From contig CABREZ010000023.1 in NCBI GenBank assembly GCA_902470035.1, positions 1 to 15,978 of the forward strand: a stretch of DNA of 15,978 bases, read 5' to 3'. The notes beneath the pieces were generated by a model, which saw nothing but the letters and a program-made list of their open reading frames with translations, was not told the origin of the DNA and ran no database searches. This DNA is from an uncultured Streptococcus sp. (GTDB lineage: Bacteria; Bacillota; Bacilli; Lactobacillales; Streptococcaceae). Positions 6,649-13,748 of this stretch are shown here, piece by piece. The translations under genes and the position numbers were made by a program. Numbering within the stretch: position 1 is the stretch's first letter; every line of letters begins with the position of its first letter.

Positions 6649-7351
6649 TATTTAATCCTACTAAAATAATATCTCCAAATGGTTCTTCCTGAAGAGCCTC
6701 AACTTCTTGTACTTTAATTAATTCCAAAGTCGCCAAAAAGACTGTAATCAGTTCGTTGACATCCTTGGCTTCCTCAAAAATATCTTGTAGCAAGATTCTC
6801 TTACCAGGCTGACACAAGTGACGAACAACATTCATCAGATCTTCAATTTTATACTCGTCTCGAACAATGGTCGTATGATTTTGTCGAAATTCTTCTTTCT
6901 TTTTCGTTAACAAGTTTGAAAAGGCCAAGAAAAGATCAATCGTGGTCTTGTCATGGACCAATTCTGCATCATCATAGACTAATTCCGTTTTGGGTTTTGA
7001 AAAATATTGGGCTCTCTCCTCGTGTTGAAGGGCCATCTTTTCACCCAATAGTTTAAACTTCCGGTACTCTTCGATTTGAGACAGGAGGTCCTGCTCTAAA
7101 TCTTCTTCATCCGTTGCTTGCTCCGCAATTTTTGGAAGGAGACGCCGACTCTTAATCAAGGTCAACTGACTGGCCATCAGCATGTATTCACCAGCAACCT
7201 CTAAGCGCATGGCTTGGAGGGTCGTCAGATAGGCCAAGTACTGCTCGATTACCTCAATTAGAGGAACCTCATAAATATCCATCTGATATTTTGAAACGAG
7301 GTGTAAGAGAAGATCCAAGGGACCTTCAAAATCCTTTATTTTAATATCCAT
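6641..7351 (-). CDS. scpA: Segregation and condensation protein A (ScpA, kleisin)
   Basis: ScpA is the kleisin that bridges the two Smc heads. The N-terminal signature DIKIKDFEGPLDLLLHLV and the adjacent helix DIYEVPLIEVIEQYLAYL, which contacts the Smc neck, are clear. So is the stretch LEVAGEYMLMASQLTLIKSR. The C-terminal winged helix begins near residue 170 and contains TVFLATLELIKVQEVEALQ. The 236-residue length is standard. Its ATG shares one base with the stop of the XerD-like gene (TAATG) and only a weak ribosome binding site precedes it, so coupling is likely. scpB overlaps its 3' end. Confidence 0.96.
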   Translation of the reverse strand: MDIKIKDFEGPLDLLLHLVSKYQMDIYEVPLIEVIEQYLAYLTTLQAMRLEVAGEYMLMASQLTLIKSRRLLPKIAEQATDEEDLEQDLLSQIEEYRKFKLLGEKMALQHEERAQYFSKPKTELVYDDAELVHDKTTIDLFLAFSNLLTKKKEEFRQNHTTIVRDEYKIEDLMNVVRHLCQPGKRILLQDIFEEAKDVNELITVFLATLELIKVQEVEALQEEPFGDIILVGLNNE

Positions 7352-8082
7352 TACTTATACTTTTCTAGGGTTACTAGGGTTTTTAAACCGAGCTCTCGGG
7401 CGATGCTAAACAGATCCATCCCCTGTTCTCTTTGTTTTAAAATGTATTGTTCCCGCAAGGATTGCGCCGAAAGATTTTCAAAACCTTTTTCCAATAGAAA
7501 GGATTCTAATTGACGGAAGCCCCACTGACGTGAATAGGCCTTGCCCTTGTTATCAAATAAATAAGTCCCTGTCATCAAATCTGTCAACTCTCCCAGAAGT
7601 GCATCCGGGATACGCAAAACCCGTTTCTGTCCTTCTTTCCCTACTCGTAAAACCTGAAAATCCAGTTCAATATCAACGATTTTCAACTGAAGAATTTCAC
7701 TAGGCAACAAGCCCATCTCGACAATCAATAGGGCAATCAAGCGCCCTTGGGATAAGTCTGATCCTTCCCACAAGAGGGATAAGTCCAATAGTTCTTGATC
7801 GTGGCTTTTCGGCACAGAGACTTTTGGAAGGACCAAACGATGGTAATCCTCAATAACCTGGTGCTGATAAAGATAAAACAGAAATTGGTTGACGGCTGAT
7901 AGCTTCCGTTTTTGAACAGCTGGTTTAAAATCCTTAATCGAAGCTTGATAAATTCGAAGATTGGTATCTGAGACATGGTTATGAACAGTATCCACGAACT
8001 GATCCAAATCATAAGAATAGGCCGTCTGTGAATTTTCACTTAAGTCTTTTTCTTTGATAAAACTAGCTATGTATTCTTTCAT
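7351..8082 (-). CDS. XerD-like tyrosine recombinase-fold protein, probably catalytically defective
   Basis: The 243-residue protein has an N-terminal SAM-like core-binding domain (about 1-90, LSENSQTAYSYDLDQFVD) and a C-terminal tyrosine-recombinase fold. The active site is eroded. Where active enzymes read TGLRxSE this one reads MGLLPSE, with L126 in place of the first arginine. The HxxR box reads QSLR (Q207, R210), and the LGH box reads LGL (L233). A lysine (about K149) and a terminal tyrosine (Y242) remain. Streptococci resolve dimers with XerS at difSL, and this XerD-like family is a known separate group of uncertain function. It sits between cbpB and scpA in a chromosome-segregation operon, overlapping by 4 bases and 1 base. 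GAGGA lies 4 bases before the ATG. A structural DNA-binding role is an inference. Confidence 0.88.
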   Translation of the reverse strand: MKEYIASFIKEKDLSENSQTAYSYDLDQFVDTVHNHVSDTNLRIYQASIKDFKPAVQKRKLSAVNQFLFYLYQHQVIEDYHRLVLPKVSVPKSHDQELLDLSLLWEGSDLSQGRLIALLIVEMGLLPSEILQLKIVDIELDFQVLRVGKEGQKRVLRIPDALLGELTDLMTGTYLFDNKGKAYSRQWGFRQLESFLLEKGFENLSAQSLREQYILKQREQGMDLFSIARELGLKTLVTLEKYK

Positions 8083-8540
8083 TTTTTCCTCATCTCATAT
8101 TCATTTGAGAAATTGTGCATGAGGGAGTTGATGGCTTTTAAAATGGATTTTCGAGTGATGATCCCTTCAAAGACTCCATCCTCTGAAACAACTGGTAGAA
8201 AGGATTCCTCTACCAACTTATGCAAGACTTCTGTCAAATTATACTCTTTTCCTAAGTACTCTCCATCCTTCTTCGTCATATGAACGATATCCATGGATGA
8301 AAAGACTTCATCAGAATAATCATGTTTCATTTGGTAAGAAAGAATATCTGTTAAAGAAATCGTTCCTACGTATTTCATTTGATCGGTCACAACAGGAACA
8401 CGAGTGTAGCTAATTTGACTCAGCACCAAGATGGCATGATCCACATTATGCGTATCAATCAAGACAGCCAAATTGCGCGCTGGAGTCAAAAAAGTCTTTT
8501 CTTCTCGGAGAATAAACTCCTCAAATTCCTTGGCGATCAT
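8079..8540 (-). CDS. cbpB: CBS-domain protein of the CbpB/DarB type (putative c-di-AMP sensor)
   Basis: The 153 residues consist of a CBS-domain pair. The first has HAILVLSQISYTRVPVVTDQ and VGTISLTDILSY; the second has LPVVSEDGVFEGIITRKSIL. The architecture and the phrases (A)xxVLxxxxYTxxPV and FEGIxTRxxxLKxxN match B. subtilis DarB (YkuL) and Listeria CbpB, which bind c-di-AMP and, when free of it, stimulate the (p)ppGpp synthetase Rel and pyruvate carboxylase. Ligand binding has not been shown for this sequence, and AMP or ATP binding is an alternative. AAAGGAG precedes the ATG. The gene overlaps both neighbours by ATGA junctions, so it is firmly in the operon. Confidence 0.85.
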   Translation of the reverse strand: MIAKEFEEFILREEKTFLTPARNLAVLIDTHNVDHAILVLSQISYTRVPVVTDQMKYVGTISLTDILSYQMKHDYSDEVFSSMDIVHMTKKDGEYLGKEYNLTEVLHKLVEESFLPVVSEDGVFEGIITRKSILKAINSLMHNFSNEYEMRKK

Positions 8541-9058
8541 CGATCAAACTCCTTTGTAAGAGGTTCATAGACCTCATGTTTCCGATTTAAAAATTCAACT
8601 CGATAGGAATCTGCATCAATTTCCACTTTAGCATAGAGGCACTCTTGAATGGGCCCCCTCGGTAAACTGACTGACCCAGGGTTCAGAAAAAGGGTACGCC
8701 CTTCCTTCCAAGCATCCGGAATATGCAGATGGCCATAGAGGCAGATATCTGCATCTTCTTCCTGGGCCCACAAATCTAACTTTTGAAAACTAAAATTAAT
8801 TTGGAAAAGATGACCATGGGTTTGAATAATCCGAGTAGGACCCAATTGCGTCACCAGACGTTCAGGGTACTCCCCATAAAAGTCCATGTTCCCTTTGACA
8901 ACATAAATGCCTTCCCATACAGGGTCGGTACTTTCTAACTCAGAATCCCCGTTGTGAAAAATGGCATCGACCTTTCCTTTATAGTGGTTTTTGATCTCTT
9001 CTACGATCTGACGATCGCCATGAGAATCGCTCATGACGATAATTACTTGTTCTGCCAT
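8537..9058 (-). CDS. YfcE/MJ0936-family metallophosphodiesterase
   Basis: A calcineurin-like metallophosphoesterase of 173 residues. The metal-binding motifs appear in order: DSHGD (D11, H13), HNGDSE (D38), GNMD (N57, D59), THGH (H81, H83) and GHLH (H110, H112), followed by NPGS. These are all the ligands expected for an active dinuclear site. Relatives hydrolyse phosphodiester model substrates, but the natural substrate is not known. No signal peptide or membrane segment is present, so it is cytoplasmic. GGAGGT lies 9 bases upstream of the ATG. The start overlaps rdgB by 16 bases and the stop overlaps cbpB by ATGA. Confidence 0.92.
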   Translation of the reverse strand: MAEQVIIVMSDSHGDRQIVEEIKNHYKGKVDAIFHNGDSELESTDPVWEGIYVVKGNMDFYGEYPERLVTQLGPTRIIQTHGHLFQINFSFQKLDLWAQEEDADICLYGHLHIPDAWKEGRTLFLNPGSVSLPRGPIQECLYAKVEIDADSYRVEFLNRKHEVYEPLTKEFDR

Positions 9059-10011
9059 GCTGGGAATACCTCCACTAATTTCTTCACGGCTAAAGCACGA
9101 TGCGATTGTTGGTTTTTCTCCTCTAGAGTTAGTTGAGCAGATGTCTTACCTGTTTCTCCTACTAAAAAGAGGGGATCATAGCCAAAACCGTTCTCACCTT
9201 TTGGTTCAAAATTGATATAGCCTGGCCAATCCGCCTCCACAACAAGGCTCTCCTTACCAGGACTGGCAACTACTAAGGTTGTATGAAATTTTGCTGACCG
9301 ATCCTTCAATTCAAAGACCATCGCCAACTCATGTAAGAGCTTGGCATTGTTCTCTAAGTCGGTCGCTCCCACACCTGCAAAACGAGCAGACCAGACACCT
9401 GGTAAGCCCCCAAGGATATCGACCATGAGTCCTGAATCATCTGCCAAGACCATTTTCCCTGTTAGCTGTGAAATTGTCTCAGCTTTTAGGCGAGCATTTT
9501 CTTCAAATGTCATTCCTGTTTCAGTGACTTCTGGAAAATCAGGATAATCATTGAGATTCTCGACTTCAAAACCCATTTGTTCAAAGATCTGACGAAACTC
9601 TTTGGTTTTTCCTTCATTCCGAGTAGCGATTAGCAAGCGATCCTTAAGACCTTCCTGGCCCAAAAAATCTGCAAGTGGAAGACCATTTTTAGGCAGATAA
9701 ACAGAGAGCAATTGCTCTCCTTCTACTATGAGAAGAGCTCCTTGACGTTGCACGATTTCAATCTTCCGACCTACTGTTTCCTCTACAATTTGAAAGAGGA
9801 AGGTCAAAAACTGTAAGCTAGAGGCGTAACGAACAACCGTTACATTTAGGGGGAAGCCCAAGTCTGTGTCTCCAACTAGTGATTCTACTAAGTCAACAAG
9901 CTCAGAAGCTTCTGAAGAGACTTCACTATATTCGTTATAGTCACTCCGATCTCCCCATTCAGCTAGAAACCAATTTAAGGCATCTTTGTATTCATATATC
10001 TTTTGGTTCAT
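9043..10011 (-). CDS. rdgB: dITP/XTP pyrophosphatase (RdgB/HAM1 family) with N-terminal extension
   Basis: The C-terminal part (about residues 124-322) is a complete RdgB/HAM1 enzyme, which converts dITP, XTP and related damaged purine nucleotides to monophosphates. Motifs are LLIATRNEGKTKEF (126-139), FEENARLKAE (169-178), LADDSGLMVD (189-198), LPGVWSARFAG, FGYDPLF (276-282) and SHRALAVKKL (303-312). About 120 residues precede it, with no motif I recognise. They are mildly acidic and contain two hydrophobic strands (FPLNVTVVRYA and LQFLTFLFQIV). Typical RdgB proteins are about 200 residues; long forms are known in streptococci. The start is ATG at 10011, forming an ATGA junction with murI; a TTG at 10050 would add 13 residues and is less likely. 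Confidence 0.93.
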   Translation of the reverse strand: MNQKIYEYKDALNWFLAEWGDRSDYNEYSEVSSEASELVDLVESLVGDTDLGFPLNVTVVRYASSLQFLTFLFQIVEETVGRKIEIVQRQGALLIVEGEQLLSVYLPKNGLPLADFLGQEGLKDRLLIATRNEGKTKEFRQIFEQMGFEVENLNDYPDFPEVTETGMTFEENARLKAETISQLTGKMVLADDSGLMVDILGGLPGVWSARFAGVGATDLENNAKLLHELAMVFELKDRSAKFHTTLVVASPGKESLVVEADWPGYINFEPKGENGFGYDPLFLVGETGKTSAQLTLEEKNQQSHRALAVKKLVEVFPAWQNK

Positions 10012-10802
10012 AATTCTACATGCTCCACATGAACGACTTGATGCAACCAAGTTTTAGCAATCGCTGCAAAACTGGCTGCATTGGCCGTTGTATAAAACTG
10101 ATGGTGGCAATCCTCCAGTTGGCGACTGCGATTAATCTCAAAATAGTTGAGCAAGACTGAGATGTCCCGGACACACTCAGCACCGCTATCAATTAATTGA
10201 ACCTCTGGCCCCATGACATTTTGAATAATAGGGCGAAGGAGAGGATAATGGGTGCATCCCAAAACCAGCGTATCCACTTTCCCAGCCAAAGGTTTCAATG
10301 TTTCATAGACGACTTTTTTTGTAACACTGGACTGCAACTCATTGGATTCCACCAGAGGGACAAACTTCGGACAAGCTAAACTCTCTACTGCCATTTCTGG
10401 TGACAGGCTTTGAATTTTTTTCCGATAAATATCTGAGGCAACCGTCATTGGAGTCCCAATCACTCCAATTCGTTTGCTTTTTGTCGCCTTGATCGCTGCG
10501 GAAGCTCCTGGCAAAATCACTCCTAAAACAGGGATGTCCAAGGCTTCTTTCACCTCTTCCCATACAACGGCTGTCGCCGTATTACAGGCCAAAACAATCA
10601 TCTTCACATTTTTCGTTAGGAGAAAACGAACCATCTCCCAAGTATAGTCACGAATTTGATTTGCTGGTCTCGGCCCATAAGGTGCTCTGGCAGAATCACC
10701 AATATAGACCACCTCTTCATGGGGAAGTTGCCGCATCAATTCGCGTACAACGGTTAACCCTCCGACACCCGAATCCAAAAAACCAATTGGTCGATTGTCC
10801 AT
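10008..10802 (-). CDS. murI: Glutamate racemase MurI (RacE)
   Basis: This enzyme makes D-glutamate for peptidoglycan from L-glutamate without a cofactor. The 264 residues show the paired active-site cysteines, C73 in LACNTAT and C183 in GCTHYPLL. The N-terminal GFLDSGVGGLTVVREL and GDSARAPYG are also conserved. ATG at 10802 is chosen because AAAGGA lies 6 bases upstream; a TTG at 10817 sits beyond that site. It is the first gene of the overlapping chain, about 80 bases after yneF with a weak hairpin between. A start for rdgB lies inside its stop codon. Identity is very secure. Confidence 0.97.
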   Translation of the reverse strand: MDNRPIGFLDSGVGGLTVVRELMRQLPHEEVVYIGDSARAPYGPRPANQIRDYTWEMVRFLLTKNVKMIVLACNTATAVVWEEVKEALDIPVLGVILPGASAAIKATKSKRIGVIGTPMTVASDIYRKKIQSLSPEMAVESLACPKFVPLVESNELQSSVTKKVVYETLKPLAGKVDTLVLGCTHYPLLRPIIQNVMGPEVQLIDSGAECVRDISVLLNYFEINRSRQLEDCHHQFYTTANAASFAAIAKTWLHQVVHVEHVEL

Positions 10803-10820
10803 CTGCCTTCCTTTCAAAAC

Positions 10821-10850
10821 AAGGGACCAAGAAAAATCTTAAAGTCCCCT
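10821..10850 (-). terminator. Weak terminator or attenuator between yneF and murI
   Basis: In the minus-strand RNA AGGGGAC (10850-10844) pairs with GUCCCUU (10827-10821), with an inner AAGA/UCUU stem, and then GUUUUG. The U run is short, so partial readthrough from the yneF promoter into murI is likely. No clear separate murI promoter is visible in this gap. Confidence 0.4.
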
Positions 10851-10880
10851 ACTTATTTTATTGTGTCATCTGTTTTGCTT

Positions 10881-11123
10881 TTATTTCTTCTTCGTATTCA
10901 AAGATGCTTTTTGTTGATTCAGAATTTGACGGTAAACTTGTTGTACCTTCGCTTCACTTGGACGTTGACCACTAGCTCCCAATAATGTACGAACCGCTTC
11001 CACATTCAAACGTGGGTTTGATGCAAATTCTTTTTCAAACTGCTTGCGAAGTAGGTACATACCTGCCAACATTCCACCAAAGAAAGCAAGGATAATCAAT
11101 AAAATTGTCAAAAATGTAGACAT
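10881..11123 (-). CDS. YneF-family (UPF0154) small membrane protein
   Basis: An 80-residue protein with one N-terminal membrane helix (about 4-26, FLTILLIILAFFGGMLAGMYLL), a basic stop-transfer region and a hydrophilic cytoplasmic part ending in a lysine-rich tail. The stretch NPRLNVEAVRTLLGASGQRPSEAKVQQVYRQI is split across helices and is characteristic of UPF0154/YneF. The function of the family is not known to me. ATG at 11123 follows AGGAG by 10 bases. It has its own promoter overlapping the lysA stop, and lies just before murI, so it may be the first gene of the long operon. Confidence 0.9.
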   Translation of the reverse strand: MSTFLTILLIILAFFGGMLAGMYLLRKQFEKEFASNPRLNVEAVRTLLGASGQRPSEAKVQQVYRQILNQQKASLNTKKK

Positions 11124-11162
11124 AAGTGTTTTTCTCCTAAATTCAATATTTACACATTTTCT

Positions 11163-11190
11163 ATTATACCAAAAAGGCCCTATTTTTCAA
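11163..11190 (-). promoter_or_regulatory. Promoter of yneF, possibly of the whole murI-yidD operon
   Basis: On the minus strand TTGAAA (11190-11185) and TATAAT (11168-11163) are 16 bases apart. The -35 box lies within the last codons of lysA. No other good promoter was seen before murI, so this is the best candidate driver of the nine-gene chain. Confidence 0.75.
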
Positions 11191-12430
11191 AGTCAAAGCC
11201 ATACAATGTTGCAAAGTAATCCTCTGGTTTTTCGGCCCGTCGGATGAGACGAGTTTGGCCCGATTCTTCTAATAAAATCTCGGCAGAGCGAAGCTTGGCA
11301 TTGTACTGATAACCCATAGAATAACCATGCGCTCCTGTATCATGGATGACCAAAAGATCTCCAATCTCAGAGACAGGAAATTCCCGATTCTTGGCAAACT
11401 TGTCATTGTTTTCACACAAACTACCAACGATGTCTACTACTTCGGTCTCTCCATCTGGACGATCCAGATTGGTGATATGGTGGTAGGCACCGTACATAGC
11501 GGGACGGAGGAGATTGACAGCCGAAGCATCTACTCCTAGATAGGTCCGATAAGTCTGTTTCTTATGGGTGACATGGGTGACCAATAGGCCATGGGATGCC
11601 AGCATAAAACGGCCTAATTCTGTATAGATTTTCACTTGATCTAAGCCGACCGGAACTAAAATGTCCTCGTAAACCCGACGAACCCCCTCCCCAATCACAG
11701 CAATATCATTTGGTTGGTCTTCTGGTTTGTAGTTCACTCCAACCCCACCGGATAGGTTGACAAAGTCCAAGGTTACCCCTGTCTTTTCAACCACTTCTAC
11801 TGCCAACTGGAATAATTGCTTGGCCAATTCTGGATAATAATCATTGGAGACGGTATTTGAAGCCAAGAGGGCATGGATCCCAAAGCGTTTGACTCCTAAG
11901 TCTTTCAACTCAATAAATGCTTGGATCAATTGCTCCTTGGTCATGCCGAACTTTGCCTCTTCAGGGTGATCCATGATATCCGTTCCCAGTTCAAACACCC
12001 CTCCTGGATTATAGCGACAAGAGATGACCTCTGGTAATGTCGCAACAGATTGTAGGAAGGCCACATCTTCGTAGGCATCTAAGTTGATAGTCGCTCCTAG
12101 TTGACGGGCAAAAACCATCTCTTCAGCCGGCGTATTGTTGGAAGAAAACATGATCTCTTGATCTGTAAATCCTAATTTTTGTGCCATCAGAAACTCCACA
12201 TAGCTAGCACAGTCCACGCCACAGCCTTCTTCTTTGAGGATTTTTAGGATGGCTGGATTCGGGGTCGCTTTGATAGCGAAATACTCCTTAAATCCTGGAT
12301 TCCAAGAAAAAGCTTGATGGAGGGCACGGGCTGTCTGCCGGATCCCAGCTTCATCATATAGGTGAAAGGGAGTTGGATAGGTTTCCGTAATTTGTTTTAA
12401 TTTCTCCCTGCTAATAAATGGGCGTTTCAT
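11180..12430 (-). CDS. lysA: Diaminopimelate decarboxylase LysA
   Basis: LysA removes CO2 from meso-diaminopimelate to give L-lysine, using pyridoxal phosphate. The 416 residues contain the PLP lysine K54 in YFAIKATPNP, the glycine-rich phosphate-binding SGGVG (227-231), IGEGVRR, the catalytic cysteine C339 in GSLCENNDKF, and GAHGYSMGYQYN with the PLP-contacting tyrosine near 374. The fold is the alanine racemase-like barrel plus beta domain. ATG at 12430 begins the conserved N-terminus; the much longer open frame to 12568 reads into the upstream terminator. Only a weak GAGAAG precedes the ATG. The gene stands alone between two promoters with no other lysine genes in view. Many streptococci use lysine in peptidoglycan cross-links, so it links to MurI in supply of wall precursors. 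Confidence 0.97.
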   Translation of the reverse strand: MKRPFISREKLKQITETYPTPFHLYDEAGIRQTARALHQAFSWNPGFKEYFAIKATPNPAILKILKEEGCGVDCASYVEFLMAQKLGFTDQEIMFSSNNTPAEEMVFARQLGATINLDAYEDVAFLQSVATLPEVISCRYNPGGVFELGTDIMDHPEEAKFGMTKEQLIQAFIELKDLGVKRFGIHALLASNTVSNDYYPELAKQLFQLAVEVVEKTGVTLDFVNLSGGVGVNYKPEDQPNDIAVIGEGVRRVYEDILVPVGLDQVKIYTELGRFMLASHGLLVTHVTHKKQTYRTYLGVDASAVNLLRPAMYGAYHHITNLDRPDGETEVVDIVGSLCENNDKFAKNREFPVSEIGDLLVIHDTGAHGYSMGYQYNAKLRSAEILLEESGQTRLIRRAEKPEDYFATLYGFDFEK

Positions 12431-12461
12431 TTGAAGCTTCTCTTTTCTATCAATTTTCTTT

Positions 12462-12470
12462 AGTATATCA
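12462..12470 (-). promoter_or_regulatory. Extended -10 promoter of lysA
   Basis: The minus strand reads TGATATACT (12470-12462), a TGn extension next to a good -10 box. No convincing -35 is present, because the matching position lies in the T run of the preceding terminator. The predicted start leaves a leader of about 25 bases. I saw no lysine riboswitch in that short space. Confidence 0.6.
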
Positions 12471-12483
12471 CAAGTTTTCCAAC

Positions 12484-12510
12484 AAAAAAAGCCGGTTCCC
12501 CGGCTCTTTT
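12484..12510 (-). terminator. Intrinsic terminator of the methyltransferase-HD-BI-1 operon
   Basis: The minus-strand RNA forms AGCCGG-GGAA-CCGGCU (12505-12500 with 12495-12490) with a GNRA-type loop, preceded by an A run and followed by seven U. It starts only a few bases after the stop codon of the BI-1-like gene. Confidence 0.92.
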
Positions 12511-12512
12511 TC

Positions 12513-13199
12513 TTAATCGTTGCGTCCAAAAATACGTAAGATATTGATGAACAAGTTGATGAAATCAAGATAGAGTTCCAAAGCTAAAGCAACAACCCAT
12601 CCATTGGTTGGCTGACCATTGGATTGTTCATAGACATAACGAATCTTTTGGTTATCCCAAGCAGTCAAACCTGCAAAGATAATCACACAAAGAATGCTAA
12701 GGACATAATCCATACCAGAGCTTTGTAAGAAAATGTTCGCAATCGAAGCAATGATAATTCCAATCAAGGCTCCCATAAATGCTCGGCCCATTCCAGACAA
12801 GTCTTTTTTGGTCACACGACCAATGGCTGACATGATAAAGAACATCAAGGCACTAACGACGAAGGCTTTATAAACTGTCGCTTGAGCATAGCGCGCAATG
12901 ATAAAACTCAAGGTAAACCCATTCAAAGCTGAATAAGTTAAAAAGAGAGGCAAGGCCATGGGATTGTTTTTCACCGATTGTCTAGAAGCGACAAGGACCA
13001 AAATCAATTCAACGGCAATAGCAATATAATAGACCCATGGAGCCTGAGTTAGAATATATATGAAGGTTTCTTGGAAAAGGGTCATCATCAAAGCTGATAC
13101 AACAGCTGAGATTCCAACTCCAACTCCAACTAGAGAATAAATTTTGCTATAAAAGCTATTAAGGCCACTTTGTTCGTGGATAACGGTTTGTTGATTCAT
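12513..13199 (-). CDS. BAX inhibitor-1/YccA-family integral membrane protein
   Basis: A 228-residue hydrophobic protein with about seven membrane helices, beginning after a short polar N-terminus (MNQQTVIHEQSGLNSFYSKI). Family features include YSALNGFTLSFI, GRVTKKDLSGMGRAFMGALIG, and the end region GLTAWDNQKIRYVYEQ followed by LELYLDFINLFINILRIFG. Relatives act as pH-sensitive calcium-leak channels or interact with membrane proteases (E. coli YccA with FtsH); which applies here is unknown. ATG at 13199 is chosen with AAGGA 10 bases upstream; TTG at 13205 would add two residues. It follows the HD gene after 29 bases with no terminator between, and precedes the operon terminator. Confidence 0.92.
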   Translation of the reverse strand: MNQQTVIHEQSGLNSFYSKIYSLVGVGVGISAVVSALMMTLFQETFIYILTQAPWVYYIAIAVELILVLVASRQSVKNNPMALPLFLTYSALNGFTLSFIIARYAQATVYKAFVVSALMFFIMSAIGRVTKKDLSGMGRAFMGALIGIIIASIANIFLQSSGMDYVLSILCVIIFAGLTAWDNQKIRYVYEQSNGQPTNGWVVALALELYLDFINLFINILRIFGRND

Positions 13200-13228
13200 G
13201 ATCAATCATTCCTTTCAAACTTAAATTA

Positions 13229-13717
13229 TTATGATTTTAACATTTTTCGATGGAAAAGTCTCCTCTTTGACCACTTTTTTCTCATTGGTTCTGAGGCTTC
13301 TTTGATAGCCCAGTACTTATCGACCATGGTCACGAGGAAAGATTCTTTGTAGCGTGGTGGAGCAAGCGTCAAGCCCCACATATGTTTGAGGATGATATCC
13401 TCTTCTTTTTTATTGAGGCTTGTTATCTTTTTTGCGTTTCGGACAGCTATCCGAGGATGTACCCAGGCATGGCTCTTGTTAAATTTGACCTGTCGCCAAT
13501 CGTAGTAAAAAAGATCGTGTAAGAGTGCTCCCCTTGCTGTACTTTTGGTATCCCAGCCCATCTTCTTAGAAATACGGTAGCTGGTGTAGCTAACATGAAT
13601 GGAATGCTCCAAGCGGTTGGAATGAATATGGTGGGGAATTTCCTTTAATTTTTGAAGTTTGGGATGCTGGATCAAATGTCCGACCTCAGCCATATATTCT
13701 TTGTCTTGTCGATACAT
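13229..13717 (-). CDS. HD-domain protein (putative metal-dependent phosphohydrolase)
   Basis: A 162-residue cytoplasmic protein with the HD signature: H38 in NRLEHSIHV, H67-D68 in GALLHDLFYYDW, H112 in KHMWGLTLAPPRY, and a final aspartate near 133 (VTMVDKYWA). These match the metal ligands of HD phosphohydrolases, so the site looks intact. The substrate is unknown; nucleotide or nucleotide-signal hydrolysis is typical of the superfamily. The C-terminus is strongly basic (MRKKWSKRRLFHRKMLK), which could bind nucleic acid. ATG at 13717 is chosen because GGAGGTGAG lies just upstream; the in-frame TTG at 13759 would overlap the preceding gene. It lies 31 bases after the methyltransferase stop and 29 before the BI-1-like start, in one operon. 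Confidence 0.88.
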   Translation of the reverse strand: MYRQDKEYMAEVGHLIQHPKLQKLKEIPHHIHSNRLEHSIHVSYTSYRISKKMGWDTKSTARGALLHDLFYYDWRQVKFNKSHAWVHPRIAVRNAKKITSLNKKEEDIILKHMWGLTLAPPRYKESFLVTMVDKYWAIKEASEPMRKKWSKRRLFHRKMLKS

Positions 13718-13748
13718 GCGTCTCACCTCCTCACATCTTACTAGCACA

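Noticed and set aside
7351..8082. Active Xer recombinase or integrase of a mobile element
   Set aside because: Key catalytic residues are replaced, no attachment repeats or other mobile genes are nearby, and the gene sits in a conserved housekeeping operon.
12431..12568. 46-residue N-terminal extension of LysA
   Set aside because: It would read through the upstream terminator and into the BI-1-like gene; the conserved N-terminus and promoter both support ATG at 12430.
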